Below are positions 43,564-53,222 of a stretch of DNA of 64,000 nucleotides, piece after piece. Both the position numbers and the translations under genes were made by a program. The notes beneath the pieces are model-generated. The model was not told the origin of the DNA, did not search any database, and saw nothing but the letters and a program-made list of their open reading frames with translations. This stretch comes from Streptomyces harbinensis (lineage in GTDB: Bacteria > Actinomycetota > Actinomycetes > Streptomycetales > Streptomycetaceae). The stretch's first letter is position 1. Each line of letters opens with the position of its first letter. The stretch lies in NCBI RefSeq assembly GCF_900116145.1, contig NZ_FPAB01000002.1, forward strand, positions 661,193 through 725,192, in the 5' to 3' direction.

Positions 43564-45960
43564 ATGCTGTCCGCGCAGGTCCACGCCGCCCCGCCGCCGC
43601 TCACCGGCCACCTCCTCCCGGACCGGCACGGCGAGCGCACGGGCCGCATCACCGTGGACAGCCGCACCCTGTGGCGCGACGGCAGCCCGTGGCTGCCGGT
43701 GATGGGCGAGTTCCACTTCAGCCGCTACCCGCGGGCCGACTGGCGCGAGGAACTGCTCAAGATCCGCGCGGGCGGCATCGACACCGTCGCCACCTACCTC
43801 TTCTGGAACCAGCACGAGGAGACCCGGGGCACCCACCGCTTCGACGGTGACCTCGACATCCGGCACTTCATCACCCTCTGCCACGACCTCGGCCTCGCCG
43901 CCGTCGCCCGCATCGGCCCCTGGGCCCACGGCGAATGCCGCAACGGCGGCTTCCCCGACTGGCTCGACACGGCCGACTGCACGCCCCGCACCGACGACCC
44001 GGCCTATCTCGCCCTGGTCCGCCGCCACTACGGGCGCATCGCCCACGAACTGCGCGGCCTGTCCGTCCTCGACGGCGGGCCGATCGTCGCCGTCCAGATC
44101 GAGAACGAGCTGTACGACCAGCCCGGACACCTCGCCACCCTGCGCACCCTGGCCGAGGAGGCCGGACTGCGCGTCCCGCTGTGGACCGCCACCGCCTGGG
44201 GCGCCGCCGAACTCCCCGCCGACACCGTACTGCCGCTGTACGGCGGCTACCCGGAGGCGTTCTGGGAGGACGCCGACCCGGGCTGGGCCCGCGGCATGCG
44301 CCGCCACTACTTCTTCACCCCGATCCGCGACGACCACGCCATCGGCGCCGACCTGCGCGACGCCGCGCCCCGGGGGACGGGCCCGGACAACAGCCGCTAC
44401 CCGTACGCCACCTGCGAACTCGGCGGCGGCATGGCCATCGCCTACCACCGCCGCCCCCGCGTACCGGCGCCGGACATCACCGCTCTCGCGCTCACCAAAC
44501 TCGGCTCCGGCTCCGTCTGGCAGGGCTACTACCTCTACCACGGCAGCTCCCAGCGCCTCACCCACGCGCAGCCCAACCAGGAATCCCACGCCACCGGTTA
44601 CCCCAACGACCTGCCCACCGTCAGCTACGACTTCCAGGCACCGCTGGGCGAGTACGGACAGGCCCGCCCCTCGTACCACGCGCTGCGCGCCCAGCACCTC
44701 TTCCTGCGGGACAGCGGCGCCGACCTCGCCCGGATGCCGCTCACCCTGCCCGCGGCCGAACCGGCCGGGCTGGACGACCGCACCACCCTGCGCTGGTCCG
44801 TGCGCGCCGACGGCGACAGCGGCTTCCTCTTCGTCAACAACCACCAGCCGCACGAACCGCTGCCCGACCACCACGGCGTCCGGTTCTCCGTCACCGTCGG
44901 GAACCGGACGGCGGAACTGCCCGCCGCCGGGGTGACGATCCCCTCCGGCGCCCACTTCGTCTGGCCGCTGGGCTACGAAGTCGGCGCCGGCATCCGCCTG
45001 GAGTGGGCCAGCGCCCAGCCCGTCACCCGCCTCACCGTGGACGGGACACCCACCGCCGTGTTCACCGCCACCGCCGGCATCCCCCCGCAGTTCGCCCTCG
45101 GACCCGGCACCGAGGCCGTCGTCCCCCCGGAAGCGGCCCGCACCGACCGCTCACCCGAGGGCACCCTGGTCACCGTGACCGCGCCGGGCACCGCCGCCCG
45201 GCTCACCCTGCACGGCCCCGGCGGCACCGCCCACCTCCTGGTCCTCACCGAGGAACAGGCCCCGTTCCTGCACCGCGTCCACTGCGCCGGGGCCGAGCGG
45301 CTGCTGCTGTGCGCCGACCTCGTCCTGACCGACGGCGATGACCTGCGCGTCCACACCGAGGCCGCCCGCACCGCGCTGTCCTTCCTCCCCGCGCCCGGCG
45401 ACCTCACCGGCCCCGGCATCCGCCCGGACGGCACCGACGGCGTGTTCACCCGGTGGACGCTGACCCTGCCGCCCACCGCCACCCCGGCCGAGGTGCGCTG
45501 TCTGCGCTCCGAGGCCCGCCCCGCCCCGGCCCGCACCGGAGGCCCCTTCCGGCGCGCCTCCGCACCCCGGGACGAGGACTTCGACCACGCAGCCGTGTAC
45601 CACGTGACCGTCCCGGCGACCGCGCTCGACCACGACGGCGAACTCCTGCTCCGGCTGCGCTACACCGGCGACGCCGCCCGCGCCTACGTCGGCGGCCGGC
45701 TCGTCGCCGACCACTTCTGGTACGGGCCCGACTGGGAGATCGGCCTGCGCCGCTGCGCCGCCGAGGCGATCGAACACGGCGTGGAACTGCGCGTCCTGCC
45801 GCTCGCGGCCGACAGCACCGTCCACGTCGGCCCGCAGGCCCGCGCCGGTCTCGACGCCGCCAGGACGACGGCCCGGCTGCACACCGCCCACCTCGTCCCC
45901 GTCCACCGGGCCACCCTGCGCCCCCACCCGGAAGCGCCCGGCAGCACGGCCCGGAACTGA
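43564..45960 (+). CDS. Beta-galactosidase, glycoside hydrolase family 35
   Basis: The 798-residue enzyme has the GH35 catalytic domain at its N-terminus: GEFHFSRYPRADW and NQHEETRG, the acid/base in VQIENEL (Glu182), the nucleophile in TCELGGG (Glu285). It cleaves terminal beta-galactosyl residues with retention. C-terminal beta-rich domains occupy ~430-790. No signal peptide is visible, so it should be cytosolic and act on imported oligosaccharides. It is followed by a second glycoside hydrolase-like gene at 51 bp, in the same direction. Confidence 0.9.
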   Translation: MLSAQVHAAPPPLTGHLLPDRHGERTGRITVDSRTLWRDGSPWLPVMGEFHFSRYPRADWREELLKIRAGGIDTVATYLFWNQHEETRGTHRFDGDLDIRHFITLCHDLGLAAVARIGPWAHGECRNGGFPDWLDTADCTPRTDDPAYLALVRRHYGRIAHELRGLSVLDGGPIVAVQIENELYDQPGHLATLRTLAEEAGLRVPLWTATAWGAAELPADTVLPLYGGYPEAFWEDADPGWARGMRRHYFFTPIRDDHAIGADLRDAAPRGTGPDNSRYPYATCELGGGMAIAYHRRPRVPAPDITALALTKLGSGSVWQGYYLYHGSSQRLTHAQPNQESHATGYPNDLPTVSYDFQAPLGEYGQARPSYHALRAQHLFLRDSGADLARMPLTLPAAEPAGLDDRTTLRWSVRADGDSGFLFVNNHQPHEPLPDHHGVRFSVTVGNRTAELPAAGVTIPSGAHFVWPLGYEVGAGIRLEWASAQPVTRLTVDGTPTAVFTATAGIPPQFALGPGTEAVVPPEAARTDRSPEGTLVTVTAPGTAARLTLHGPGGTAHLLVLTEEQAPFLHRVHCAGAERLLLCADLVLTDGDDLRVHTEAARTALSFLPAPGDLTGPGIRPDGTDGVFTRWTLTLPPTATPAEVRCLRSEARPAPARTGGPFRRASAPRDEDFDHAAVYHVTVPATALDHDGELLLRLRYTGDAARAYVGGRLVADHFWYGPDWEIGLRRCAAEAIEHGVELRVLPLAADSTVHVGPQARAGLDAARTTARLHTAHLVPVHRATLRPHPEAPGSTARN

Positions 45961-46011
45961 CCCGCCGCCACCTCCCGCCCCGTCAACCCCTCCCGGAAAG
46001 GCCGCACCACC

Positions 46012-47277
46012 GTGCCCGTACCCCTGCCGGCCCAGCTGCCCGACACCCTCACCATCTCCCTGTGGGACTTCACCTGGTACACCAGGACCGGCCCCGGAGA
46101 GCCGTTCGCCGACCTCGACACCGCCTTCACCGAGGCCGCCGACCGCGGCTACAACACCATCCGCGTCTGTGCCATGCCCTACCTGCTGTTCGGCTCGGGG
46201 CTCGACACCACCCGGCTGCGCCTGGGCCCGCTCGGCGGCGACTACGGGCAGCGGGTGCGCTGGTACGACGTCGGGGCGACCACCGAGATCGACGGCCGCG
46301 CCCACCTCCTGGCCCTCTTCCGCGCCGCCCGCCGGCACGGCTTCTTCGTCATCCTCTCCAGCTGGGAGTACCAGCAGAGCCCGTCCTTCGCCGGTGACCG
46401 CCGGTGGTACGACGCGCTGATGGCCATCGACCCCGAACACCGGGCCGAGGCCCTGGCCGACGCCCTCGCCGACCTGATCGACTTCCTCGCCGCGCACGAC
46501 GGCCTCGACGACCGCGTGGCCTTCACCGAACTCCACAACGAGGTCCAGGCCGGCCGGCTGACCGAAGGGCTCACCGGCCAGGACCCGGTCCTCGCGCTCG
46601 GCCCCCGGCTGGCCCGCGGCATCGCCCGCTTCAAGCAGCGCCACCCGGACCGGCCCGTCACCGTCAACTACGCCGAGGTCCCGGTCGGCTCGCTGCGCGG
46701 CATCCCGCGCGACATCGACGTCGCCGCCTTCCACCCCTACGTCTACGGCGTCCTCGGCGAACTCCTCGACACCTTCGCCCTGCGCGCCCCCGACCGGCCC
46801 TTCCCCCAGGAGGCCGCCCGCCGGGACCTGCTGCGCGCCGGGGCGCCCGACCTCGCCGACTGGGCCCCGCCCGCCGCCGACCGGTGGCGTCTTGACACCA
46901 CCGTCGTCGGCCTGCGCGAGGTCTACGTCCACGACTGGTGCGACCCGCAGAAGTGGGACGCCTGGCTGTACGACCGCTACGCCGTCCACCGGCTCGCCAT
47001 GGAACAGAAGCTGGTGACCTGGATCGACGCCGCCGCCGACTGGGCGGCCGAGCGCGGGGTGCCGCTCGTCTTCGGCGAGGGCTGGATCGGCTACACCCCG
47101 CTGCACGGCACCTTCGAGGAAGGCCCGGTCGGCGCCGCGTTCTGCCGCCGCGCCGTCGCCGAGAGCGCCCGGGTCGGCGTGCGCGGCTCCGTGGTCTGCT
47201 CCAACGCCGCCCCGCAGCACCCGATGTGGCAGGACATCACCCTTCAGCGGGAGTGCAACGCCGTCCTGCGCGGCTGA
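46012..47277 (+). CDS. Cellulase-like (GH5-type clan A) glycoside hydrolase
   Basis: The 421-residue protein has the TIM-barrel clan-A pattern: a catalytic acid/base in TELHNEVQ (Glu177, after Asn176) and a nucleophile in VFGEGWIG (Glu356), with a substrate-binding TIRVCAMPYLLFG and AAFHPYVY. It lacks a signal peptide, as does the GH35 upstream, so the pair probably works inside the cell on an imported oligosaccharide. Specific activity is not evident. It starts at GTG 46012, with GGAAAGG upstream. Confidence 0.7.
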   Translation: MPVPLPAQLPDTLTISLWDFTWYTRTGPGEPFADLDTAFTEAADRGYNTIRVCAMPYLLFGSGLDTTRLRLGPLGGDYGQRVRWYDVGATTEIDGRAHLLALFRAARRHGFFVILSSWEYQQSPSFAGDRRWYDALMAIDPEHRAEALADALADLIDFLAAHDGLDDRVAFTELHNEVQAGRLTEGLTGQDPVLALGPRLARGIARFKQRHPDRPVTVNYAEVPVGSLRGIPRDIDVAAFHPYVYGVLGELLDTFALRAPDRPFPQEAARRDLLRAGAPDLADWAPPAADRWRLDTTVVGLREVYVHDWCDPQKWDAWLYDRYAVHRLAMEQKLVTWIDAAADWAAERGVPLVFGEGWIGYTPLHGTFEEGPVGAAFCRRAVAESARVGVRGSVVCSNAAPQHPMWQDITLQRECNAVLRG

Positions 47278-47310
47278 CCCGGCCCCGGGGCGTGTCGGCG
47301 CGGGGCCGGG
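47278..47310 (+). terminator. Hairpin after the GH5-like gene
   Basis: CCCGGCCCCG and CGGGGCCGGG (10-bp perfect arms, 13-base loop) begin immediately after the stop codon. It should close the GH35-GH5 transcript. The following ~240 bp (to 47547) contain no recognisable gene. Confidence 0.6.
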
Positions 47311-47547
47311 GGCCGATGAAGGGATGATCTGATCATGCCCCCGTGCGGAGGCATCGGGTGACGTCCGACCATGTCACCGACCGTCGACGAGGGGACCGGG
47401 ACCGCCCGCCACCGCCCGCGCCGGCCGCGGCCCGGCCCGTCCCCCATGGCCTGCCGGGTCGGCGGACGCCGGAGACCCCCCCGTGCCCCACCGTGACCCG
47501 CGCCACCGGGCCGTGCCGTACGCCCGCCCCGCCGACCCGGCCCGCGC

Positions 47548-48768
47548 ATGACCCCGGAGCGTGCCGGGCCGCGCCCGCTGCGCCCCTGGCACTACGCCGC
47601 CGCCGCGTACACCTTCGCGGTCGGCATGGCCGGCACCACCTTGCCCACCCCGCTGTACGGCCTGTACCAGCGGGAGATCGGCTTCTCCTCCTTCACCGTC
47701 ACGGTGATCTTCGCGACCTACGCGGCCGGGGTCATCGCCGTCCTCGTGCTGGCCGGTGACCTCTCCGACCTGCGCGGCCGGCGCCCCGTCCTGCTCCTCG
47801 CGCTGCTGCTGTCCGCGGCGAGCGCCGGCTGCTTCCTCGCCGAGGACGGGCTGCCCTGGCTGCTGGCCGGCCGGCTGCTCTCCGGGTTCTCGGCGGGACT
47901 GCTCACCGGAACGGCCACCGTCGCCGTCATGGAACTCGCCCCGCCCGGCGCCGCGCGCCGCGCCGGGTTCGCGGCCACCGCCGCCAACATGGGCGGGCTC
48001 GGCTGCGGACCGCTGCTGGCCGGCGTCCTCGCCGAGTACGCCCCCGCGCCGCTGCGCACGCCCTACCTCGCGCACCTCGCGCTGCTCGTCCTGGCCCTCG
48101 CCCTCACCCTGACGCTGCCCGAGACGGCCCGCCCGCCCCGGCCGCTGCCCCCGCTGCGGGTGCGCCCGCCCGCCGTACCCCGCCGGGTCCGCGCGGTGTT
48201 CGTCCCGGCGGCGCTCGCCGGGTTCGCGGGCTTCTCCATGTTCGGCCTGTTCACCTCGGTCGCCCCGACCTTCATGGCCGACGAACTCGGGGTGCGCGAT
48301 CTGGCGGTCTCCGGCGCGGTGGTCTTCGCCGCGTTCGCCTCCTCCACGGTCGGGCAGCTGACGGCGGGCCGGCTGCCGGTGGCGCGGGCGCTGCCCGCCG
48401 GCTGCTTCCTCCTGGTGGCCGGCATGCTGCTCATCGGCGCCTCCCTGCTCGCCGGCGAACTGGCCCTGCTGGTGGCCGGGGCGGTGGTGGGCGGCAGCGG
48501 TCAGGGCCTCGCCTTCCGCGCGGCGGTCGCCGCCGTCACCGCCCGCGCCCCACGGGACCGCAGGGGCGCCACCACCTCGGCCTTCTTCGTGGCCGCCTAT
48601 CTCGGCATCTCCCTGCCGGTCCTCGGGGTGGGCGCCCTCACCCTGGCCCTGGGGCTGCGGGACGCCGGGCTGGTCTTCACCGGCTGCGTGACCGTGCTCG
48701 CGGCGGCCATCGGCCTCCACCTGCTGCGCACCCCGCCCGAGCCCGGATCGTCCGCCCCCGGCGGCTAG
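47548..48768 (+). CDS. MFS transporter
   Basis: A 406-residue, 12-helix major facilitator with loop motif GDLSDLRGRRPVLL between helices 2 and 3 (motif A) and TATVAVMELAP in helix 5 region. It is probably a proton-driven exporter; the substrate is not evident. The ATG at 47548 has only weak Shine-Dalgarno complementarity. It converges on the DNA glycosylase with 13 bp between. Confidence 0.85.
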   Translation: MTPERAGPRPLRPWHYAAAAYTFAVGMAGTTLPTPLYGLYQREIGFSSFTVTVIFATYAAGVIAVLVLAGDLSDLRGRRPVLLLALLLSAASAGCFLAEDGLPWLLAGRLLSGFSAGLLTGTATVAVMELAPPGAARRAGFAATAANMGGLGCGPLLAGVLAEYAPAPLRTPYLAHLALLVLALALTLTLPETARPPRPLPPLRVRPPAVPRRVRAVFVPAALAGFAGFSMFGLFTSVAPTFMADELGVRDLAVSGAVVFAAFASSTVGQLTAGRLPVARALPAGCFLLVAGMLLIGASLLAGELALLVAGAVVGGSGQGLAFRAAVAAVTARAPRDRRGATTSAFFVAAYLGISLPVLGVGALTLALGLRDAGLVFTGCVTVLAAAIGLHLLRTPPEPGSSAPGG

Positions 48769-48781
48769 TCACCCGTCGTTC

Positions 48782-49549
48782 TCAGCCGCCGGACGGCAGC
48801 CCGGCGAGCCGTGCCCCGCGTGCCAGCACCTGCCGCAGCATGGCCGGGGTGAGGGTGCGGGTGGACATATTGCGCCGGCTGGGGTGGTAGCAGCCGAGAA
48901 GCGGAATCCGGTGACCGCCGTCCGGGGCCGCGGCCCACGCCTCGGCGCCGTGCCCGAAGGCCGGGCGCGGCCGGGGGAGCAGCCAGCCGTCACCCGCCAG
49001 CACGGGAAGCAGCGCCTGCCAGCCGAAGGCTCCCAGCACCACGATCGCCCGCAGGGTGGGGCGGAGCAGGGCGAGTTCGCGGGCGAGCCAGGGCCGGCAG
49101 GTGTCCCGTTCGGTGGTGGTGGGCCGGTTGTCGGGCGGTGCGCAGTGCACGGGGGCGGTGATCCGTACGCCGGACAGTTCCAGGCCGTCCCCGCGGTGGG
49201 TGGCCGTCGGCCGGGAGGCGAGCCCCAGGGAGTGCAGGGCGGCGTAGAGCGCGTCGCCGGACGGGTCGCCGGTGAACATGCGCCCGGTGCGGTTGCCGCC
49301 GTGCGCGGCCGGGGCCAGGCCGACGATCACCAGGGCCGCGTCCGGTGGCCCGAAGCCGGGCACCGGACGCGCCCAGTAGTCCTGGTCCGCGAAGGCGCGG
49401 CGTCTGACGCGGGCGGTCTCCTCCCGCCAGGCCACCAGGCGCGGACAGGCCCGGCAGGTCGTCAGGACGGTGTCCAGTTCCCGCAGCGGGTGCGCCCGGG
49501 GCGCGCTGGCCGCGGGGAATCCGGGTGCTCCTGGGGGTACGCCGCGCAT
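48782..49549 (-). CDS. Uracil-DNA glycosylase, family 5 (UDGb) type
   Basis: The 255-residue protein has a CRACPRL cysteine pattern near residue 32, the motif GLAPAAHGGNRTGRMFTG and the late HPSRRNMSTRTLTP motif. The cysteines fit the family's iron-sulfur cluster and GLAPAAHGGN is the family-5 active-site signature, lacking the catalytic Asp/Asn of family 1. It excises uracil and other deaminated bases from DNA. The spacing of the stop codon to the MFS gene indicates convergent transcription. Confidence 0.85.
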   Translation of the reverse strand: MRGVPPGAPGFPAASAPRAHPLRELDTVLTTCRACPRLVAWREETARVRRRAFADQDYWARPVPGFGPPDAALVIVGLAPAAHGGNRTGRMFTGDPSGDALYAALHSLGLASRPTATHRGDGLELSGVRITAPVHCAPPDNRPTTTERDTCRPWLARELALLRPTLRAIVVLGAFGWQALLPVLAGDGWLLPRPRPAFGHGAEAWAAAPDGGHRIPLLGCYHPSRRNMSTRTLTPAMLRQVLARGARLAGLPSGG

Positions 49550-49683
49550 GCCGTGCCTTTCTGCCGGGGGCGGGGTGACCGGACGGCCCGGACCCGCCCC
49601 GGTCGATAAAATGTCCGGAAGGGCGTGAACTGTCCCGACAAGACGATCTCATCGGCGGGGGATGGGTCTGGAGGTGTCGTTTC

Positions 49684-50046
49684 ATGGCCAAGCGGATCAG
49701 GTACCGGCGCGTGTACGAGGAGACGTCCCCGCGCGAGGGAAAACGGGTCCTCGTCGATCGTGTCTGGCCGCGTGGCGTGCGCAAGGAGGACGCGCACCTG
49801 GACGAGTGGCTGCGCGATGTGGCCCCCTCGACCGAGCTGCGCAAGTGGTACGGCCACGACCCGGACCGGTTCAGCGAGTTCCGCCGCCGTTACCTGGGCG
49901 AACTGCGCGACGCCGGGCACGAGCAGGCGGCCGGCCGGCTCCGTGACCTCGCCTCCCACGACCCGCTGGTGCTGCTGACCGCCACCAAGGACGTGGACCA
50001 CAGCCAGGCGGCCGTCCTCGCCGACTGGCTGAACCGCAAGCGCTGA
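49684..50046 (+). CDS. DUF488-family protein
   Basis: A 120-residue protein with the DUF488 signatures RVLVDRVWPRGV (seen as KRVLVDRVWPRGVRKE), WYGHDPDRFSEFRRRY and LLTATKDVDHSQAAVL. The function of the family is unknown; some members lie near nucleotide or metal-handling genes. It is full length, and converges on the TetR at 50057. Confidence 0.85.
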   Translation: MAKRIRYRRVYEETSPREGKRVLVDRVWPRGVRKEDAHLDEWLRDVAPSTELRKWYGHDPDRFSEFRRRYLGELRDAGHEQAAGRLRDLASHDPLVLLTATKDVDHSQAAVLADWLNRKR

Positions 50047-50056
50047 CCCGTCCGGT

Positions 50057-50722
50057 TCACTCCCCGTCCGGCGGCGCGGCCCGCGGCGGCGAGGGATGGG
50101 TGAAGGCCCCGGCGGACGCGGCGAGCGTGACGGTCCGCGCGGCGTGCGCGGGCAGCTCCGGATCGGCGGGCGTGCCGAGCAGCACCAGCTGGTGGTACAG
50201 CGGCGCGGTGGCGGCCACGAGCAGCCGGCGGGCGTCGACGGGCGGGCGCACCTCGCCGCGCCGGACCGCCCGCTCGACGACGACCTCGCAGCGCCGGTAC
50301 CGGTCCTCCCAGAGCCGCCGCTGGGCGCGGGCGGCCTGCTCGGAGCGGAAGGAAGCGGCGATGAGGGCCGCCATGACCGGTGGCCGGGCCGTCATGGCCG
50401 TCTGGATCTCCTGATTCAGCGCGGTCAGGTCCCCCTCCAGCGATCCGGTGTCGGCCGGCTGCCAGGTGTCGTCGTTCGCGGCGTCGAAGACGTCGGCGAG
50501 CAGTCCGCCGACGTCTCCCCAGCGCCGGTAGACGGTGGTGCGGTGCACCCCGGCGCGGGCGGCGACGCCGTCCACGGTGAGGCCATCGAAGCCGTGTTCG
50601 CCGAGTTCGGCGCGGACGGCGTCGAGGATCTGCGCGCGCACCCGGGCGGTCCGGCCACCGGGGCGGCGGCGGGCGGGGGTGCCTGCGGTCTCCGGGCCGG
50701 AGCCGGGGCCGGTTGCGGTCAT
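50057..50722 (-). CDS. TetR-family regulator of the resistance block
   Basis: The 221-residue regulator has a TetR helix-turn-helix (LTVDGVAARAGVHRTTVYRRWGD) and a C-terminal domain resembling the TetR_C_11/16 group. It is divergent from the ABC-F/Vat/esterase genes, and so probably represses them. The 154-bp gap includes TTAATGCATCAG and TTGTCGCACTAATG, the only AT-leaning segments there and likely promoter/operator positions. The ATG at 50722 is the best start. Confidence 0.85.
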   Translation of the reverse strand: MTATGPGSGPETAGTPARRRPGGRTARVRAQILDAVRAELGEHGFDGLTVDGVAARAGVHRTTVYRRWGDVGGLLADVFDAANDDTWQPADTGSLEGDLTALNQEIQTAMTARPPVMAALIAASFRSEQAARAQRRLWEDRYRRCEVVVERAVRRGEVRPPVDARRLLVAATAPLYHQLVLLGTPADPELPAHAARTVTLAASAGAFTHPSPPRAAPPDGE

Positions 50723-50876
50723 CGCGGAATTCCGTTTGCTCGGCGGGCGGGGCTGTGGCAGCATCTTAATGCATCAGTTGTCGCACTAATGGAGTTGCCG
50801 ATGTTCCTCCCCAGCGTTCACCCGACCGCGCGGCCCACCGGCGCCGCACCGTTCCCGAATGCTGAGGAGACCCCGT

Positions 50877-52502
50877 ATGACCGCACAGATCACCGCCCGC
50901 GCCGTCACCAAGTCCTTCGACGGCAGGCTCGTCCTTGACTCCGTGACCTGCTCGCTCGCCCCCGGCGAGCGCACCGGCGTCATCGGGGAGAACGGGTCCG
51001 GCAAGAGCACCCTGCTGCGCCTGCTCGCCGGGCGCGAACAGCCCGACGAGGGCGAGATCACCGTCCACGCCGCCGGTGGCGTCGGCTACCTCCCGCAGCA
51101 CGAGGAACTGGAGCCCCGGGCCACCGTCCAGCAGATCGTCGACCGCGCCCTCGGTGAGCTGCGCGCCACCGAGCGACGGCTGCGCGCCCTGGAGGGGGCC
51201 ATGGCCGACGGCGACGCATCCGGGCTGGCCGAGTACGGCGACCTGCTCACCGTCTTCGAACTGCGCGGCGGCTACGACGCCGACGCCCGCCTGGAGCGCG
51301 CCCTGCACGGCCTCGGCCTCGGCCTGGTGGCCCGCGACCGCACCGTGGGCAGCCTCTCCGGCGGCGAACGCGTCCGGCTCCGGCTCGCGGCGCTCCTGGC
51401 CGCCGCCCCGGAGGTCCTGCTGCTGGACGAGCCCACCAACCACCTCGACGACGCCGCCCTGACCTGGCTGGAGGACCATCTGCGCACCCGGCGGGGCACC
51501 ACGGTCGCCGTCTCCCACGACCGGGACTTCCTCGACCGGGTCACCACCGGCCTGCTGGAAGTGGACGCCGACCGCCACTGCCTCACCCGCTGGGGCAACG
51601 GCTACCCCGGCTATCTCGCCGGGAAGGCCACCGCCCGCCGGCGCTGGGAGCAGGCGTACGAGGACTGGCGGGCCGACATCGCGCGGCAGCGGGAAGCCGC
51701 CGCCACCACCGCCCGGAACGTGGCGCCCGGCCGCCCGATGAAGGACGGTAACAAGATGGCCTACGACCGGGCCGGCGGCCGGGTGCAGCAGTCGCTCGCC
51801 GGCCGGGTGCGCAACGCCGAGGAACGGCTGCGCCGCCTCCTGGCCCGCCCCGTCCCCCGGCCGCCGCAGCCGCTGCGCTTCGCCCCCGCGCTGCGGGCCC
51901 GCCCGCTCACCGGCACCGTCCTGGAGACCACCGGCGCCGCCGTCACCGGCCGGCTCGGCCCCACCGACCTCACCGTCCCGGCCGGCGCCCGGCTGCTGGT
52001 CACCGGGCCCAACGGAGCGGGCAAGAGCACTCTGCTGCGCCTGCTGGCCGGAGAACTGGCCCCGGACACCGGCACCGTGACCCGCCGCGGCCGGATCGGC
52101 CACCTCTCCCAGGACCCCCGGCCGGGCGGGCCGGGCGAGACCGTGCTGGCCGCCTTCGCCCGCGGCCTGCCGGGCGACGCCGACGACCACGCCGAACGGC
52201 TGCTGGACCTCGGCCTGTTCCGGACCGGACAGCTCACCGTGCCGGTCGGCCGGCTCTCCACCGGGCAGGCCCAGCGGCTCGCGCTGGCCCGGCTCCTCGA
52301 CCGGCCCCGGGACGTCCTGCTGCTGGACGAGCCCACCAACCACCTCTCACCCGCCCTGGCCGAGGAACTGGAGACGGCGCTGGCCGGCTACCCGGGCACG
52401 CTCGTCGTCGTCAGCCACGACCGCCGGCTGCGCCGGCGCTGGCGCGGCACCCACCGGGAACTCGCCCCCGCCCCGCCGGCCGTCCCCGCCGCCGGCGCCT
52501 GA
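50877..52502 (+). CDS. ABC-F ATPase 3 (antibiotic-resistance type)
   Basis: A 541-residue ABC-F with Walker A motifs GENGSGKST (Gly37) and GPNGAGKST (Gly377), signatures LSGGERVRL and LSTGQAQRL, and Walker B motifs LLLDEPTNHLD and LLLDEPTNHLS. The linker (RRWEQAYEDWRADIARQREAA ... MAYDRAGGRVQQS) is like that of TlrC/OleB-type ribosome-protection proteins. It starts an apparent operon with Vat-type and erythromycin-esterase-type genes, all of which act against 50S-targeting drugs. GAGGAG precedes the ATG. Confidence 0.9.
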   Translation: MTAQITARAVTKSFDGRLVLDSVTCSLAPGERTGVIGENGSGKSTLLRLLAGREQPDEGEITVHAAGGVGYLPQHEELEPRATVQQIVDRALGELRATERRLRALEGAMADGDASGLAEYGDLLTVFELRGGYDADARLERALHGLGLGLVARDRTVGSLSGGERVRLRLAALLAAAPEVLLLDEPTNHLDDAALTWLEDHLRTRRGTTVAVSHDRDFLDRVTTGLLEVDADRHCLTRWGNGYPGYLAGKATARRRWEQAYEDWRADIARQREAAATTARNVAPGRPMKDGNKMAYDRAGGRVQQSLAGRVRNAEERLRRLLARPVPRPPQPLRFAPALRARPLTGTVLETTGAAVTGRLGPTDLTVPAGARLLVTGPNGAGKSTLLRLLAGELAPDTGTVTRRGRIGHLSQDPRPGGPGETVLAAFARGLPGDADDHAERLLDLGLFRTGQLTVPVGRLSTGQAQRLALARLLDRPRDVLLLDEPTNHLSPALAEELETALAGYPGTLVVVSHDRRLRRRWRGTHRELAPAPPAVPAAGA

Positions 52503-52556
52503 CCCCGCGCCACCTGCCCGCCCCGCACCCGCCCTTCCGGACAAGGACCACCCCCG

Positions 52557-53222
52557 ATGCCGTACGTTCCCGCCGATCCCACCGCCCTGCACCCGATCCC
52601 CGGCGAGCCGCGCGTGGTGCTGCTCAAGCCGCTGATCACCTCGCCGCTGATCGAGGCAGGGGAGTTCTCCTACTACGACGACCCCGACGACCCGACCGCG
52701 TTCGAGACCCGCAACGTCCTGTACCACTACGGACCCGAGAAACTGATCATCGGCCGGTTCTGCGCGCTCGGCACCGGCGTGAAGTTCCTGATGAACGGCG
52801 CCAACCACCGCATGGACGGCCCCTCCACCTTCCCCTTCCCGATCATGGGCGGCTCCTGGGCCGCGCATGCCGACCTCATCACCGGCCTCCCCGGCCGCGG
52901 TGACACGGTGGTCGGCCACGACGTGTGGCTCGGCCACGGGGCCATGGTCATGCCCGGCGTCCGGATCGGCCACGGAGCGATCGTCGCCGCCGGATCGGTC
53001 GTCGTCGAGGACGTGCCCGACTACGGCATCGTCGGCGGCAACCCGGCCCGGCTCATCCGCCGCCGGTACAGCGACACCGACATCGCGCGCCTGCTGGCGG
53101 TGGCGTGGTGGGACTGGCCGCTGGAGCGGATCACCGCGCAGGTACGCACGATCATGTCCGGCGGCATCGACGCCCTGGAACGCGCCGCACCCGCCGGACC
53201 CGGCGAGGCCACCGGCCGCTGA
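52557..53222 (+). CDS. Vat-type xenobiotic O-acetyltransferase (CatB-related)
   Basis: The 221-residue protein is a left-handed beta-helix acetyltransferase: hexapeptide repeats run through VVGHDVWLGHGAMVMPGVRIGHGAIVAAGSVV, and the catalytic histidine is in GANHRMDG (His84). This is the signature of streptogramin-A (Vat) and CatB acetyltransferases, which acetylate the drug hydroxyl using acetyl-CoA. It lies 54 bp after ABC-F 3 and upstream of the esterase gene, so it is part of the same resistance block. Confidence 0.85.
   Translation: MPYVPADPTALHPIPGEPRVVLLKPLITSPLIEAGEFSYYDDPDDPTAFETRNVLYHYGPEKLIIGRFCALGTGVKFLMNGANHRMDGPSTFPFPIMGGSWAAHADLITGLPGRGDTVVGHDVWLGHGAMVMPGVRIGHGAIVAAGSVVVEDVPDYGIVGGNPARLIRRRYSDTDIARLLAVAWWDWPLERITAQVRTIMSGGIDALERAAPAGPGEATGR

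Noticed and set aside
47343..47547. Plus-strand frame ahead of the MFS gene
   Set aside because: Pro/Arg-rich with no motif and no ribosome binding site; probably GC-rich non-coding leader.
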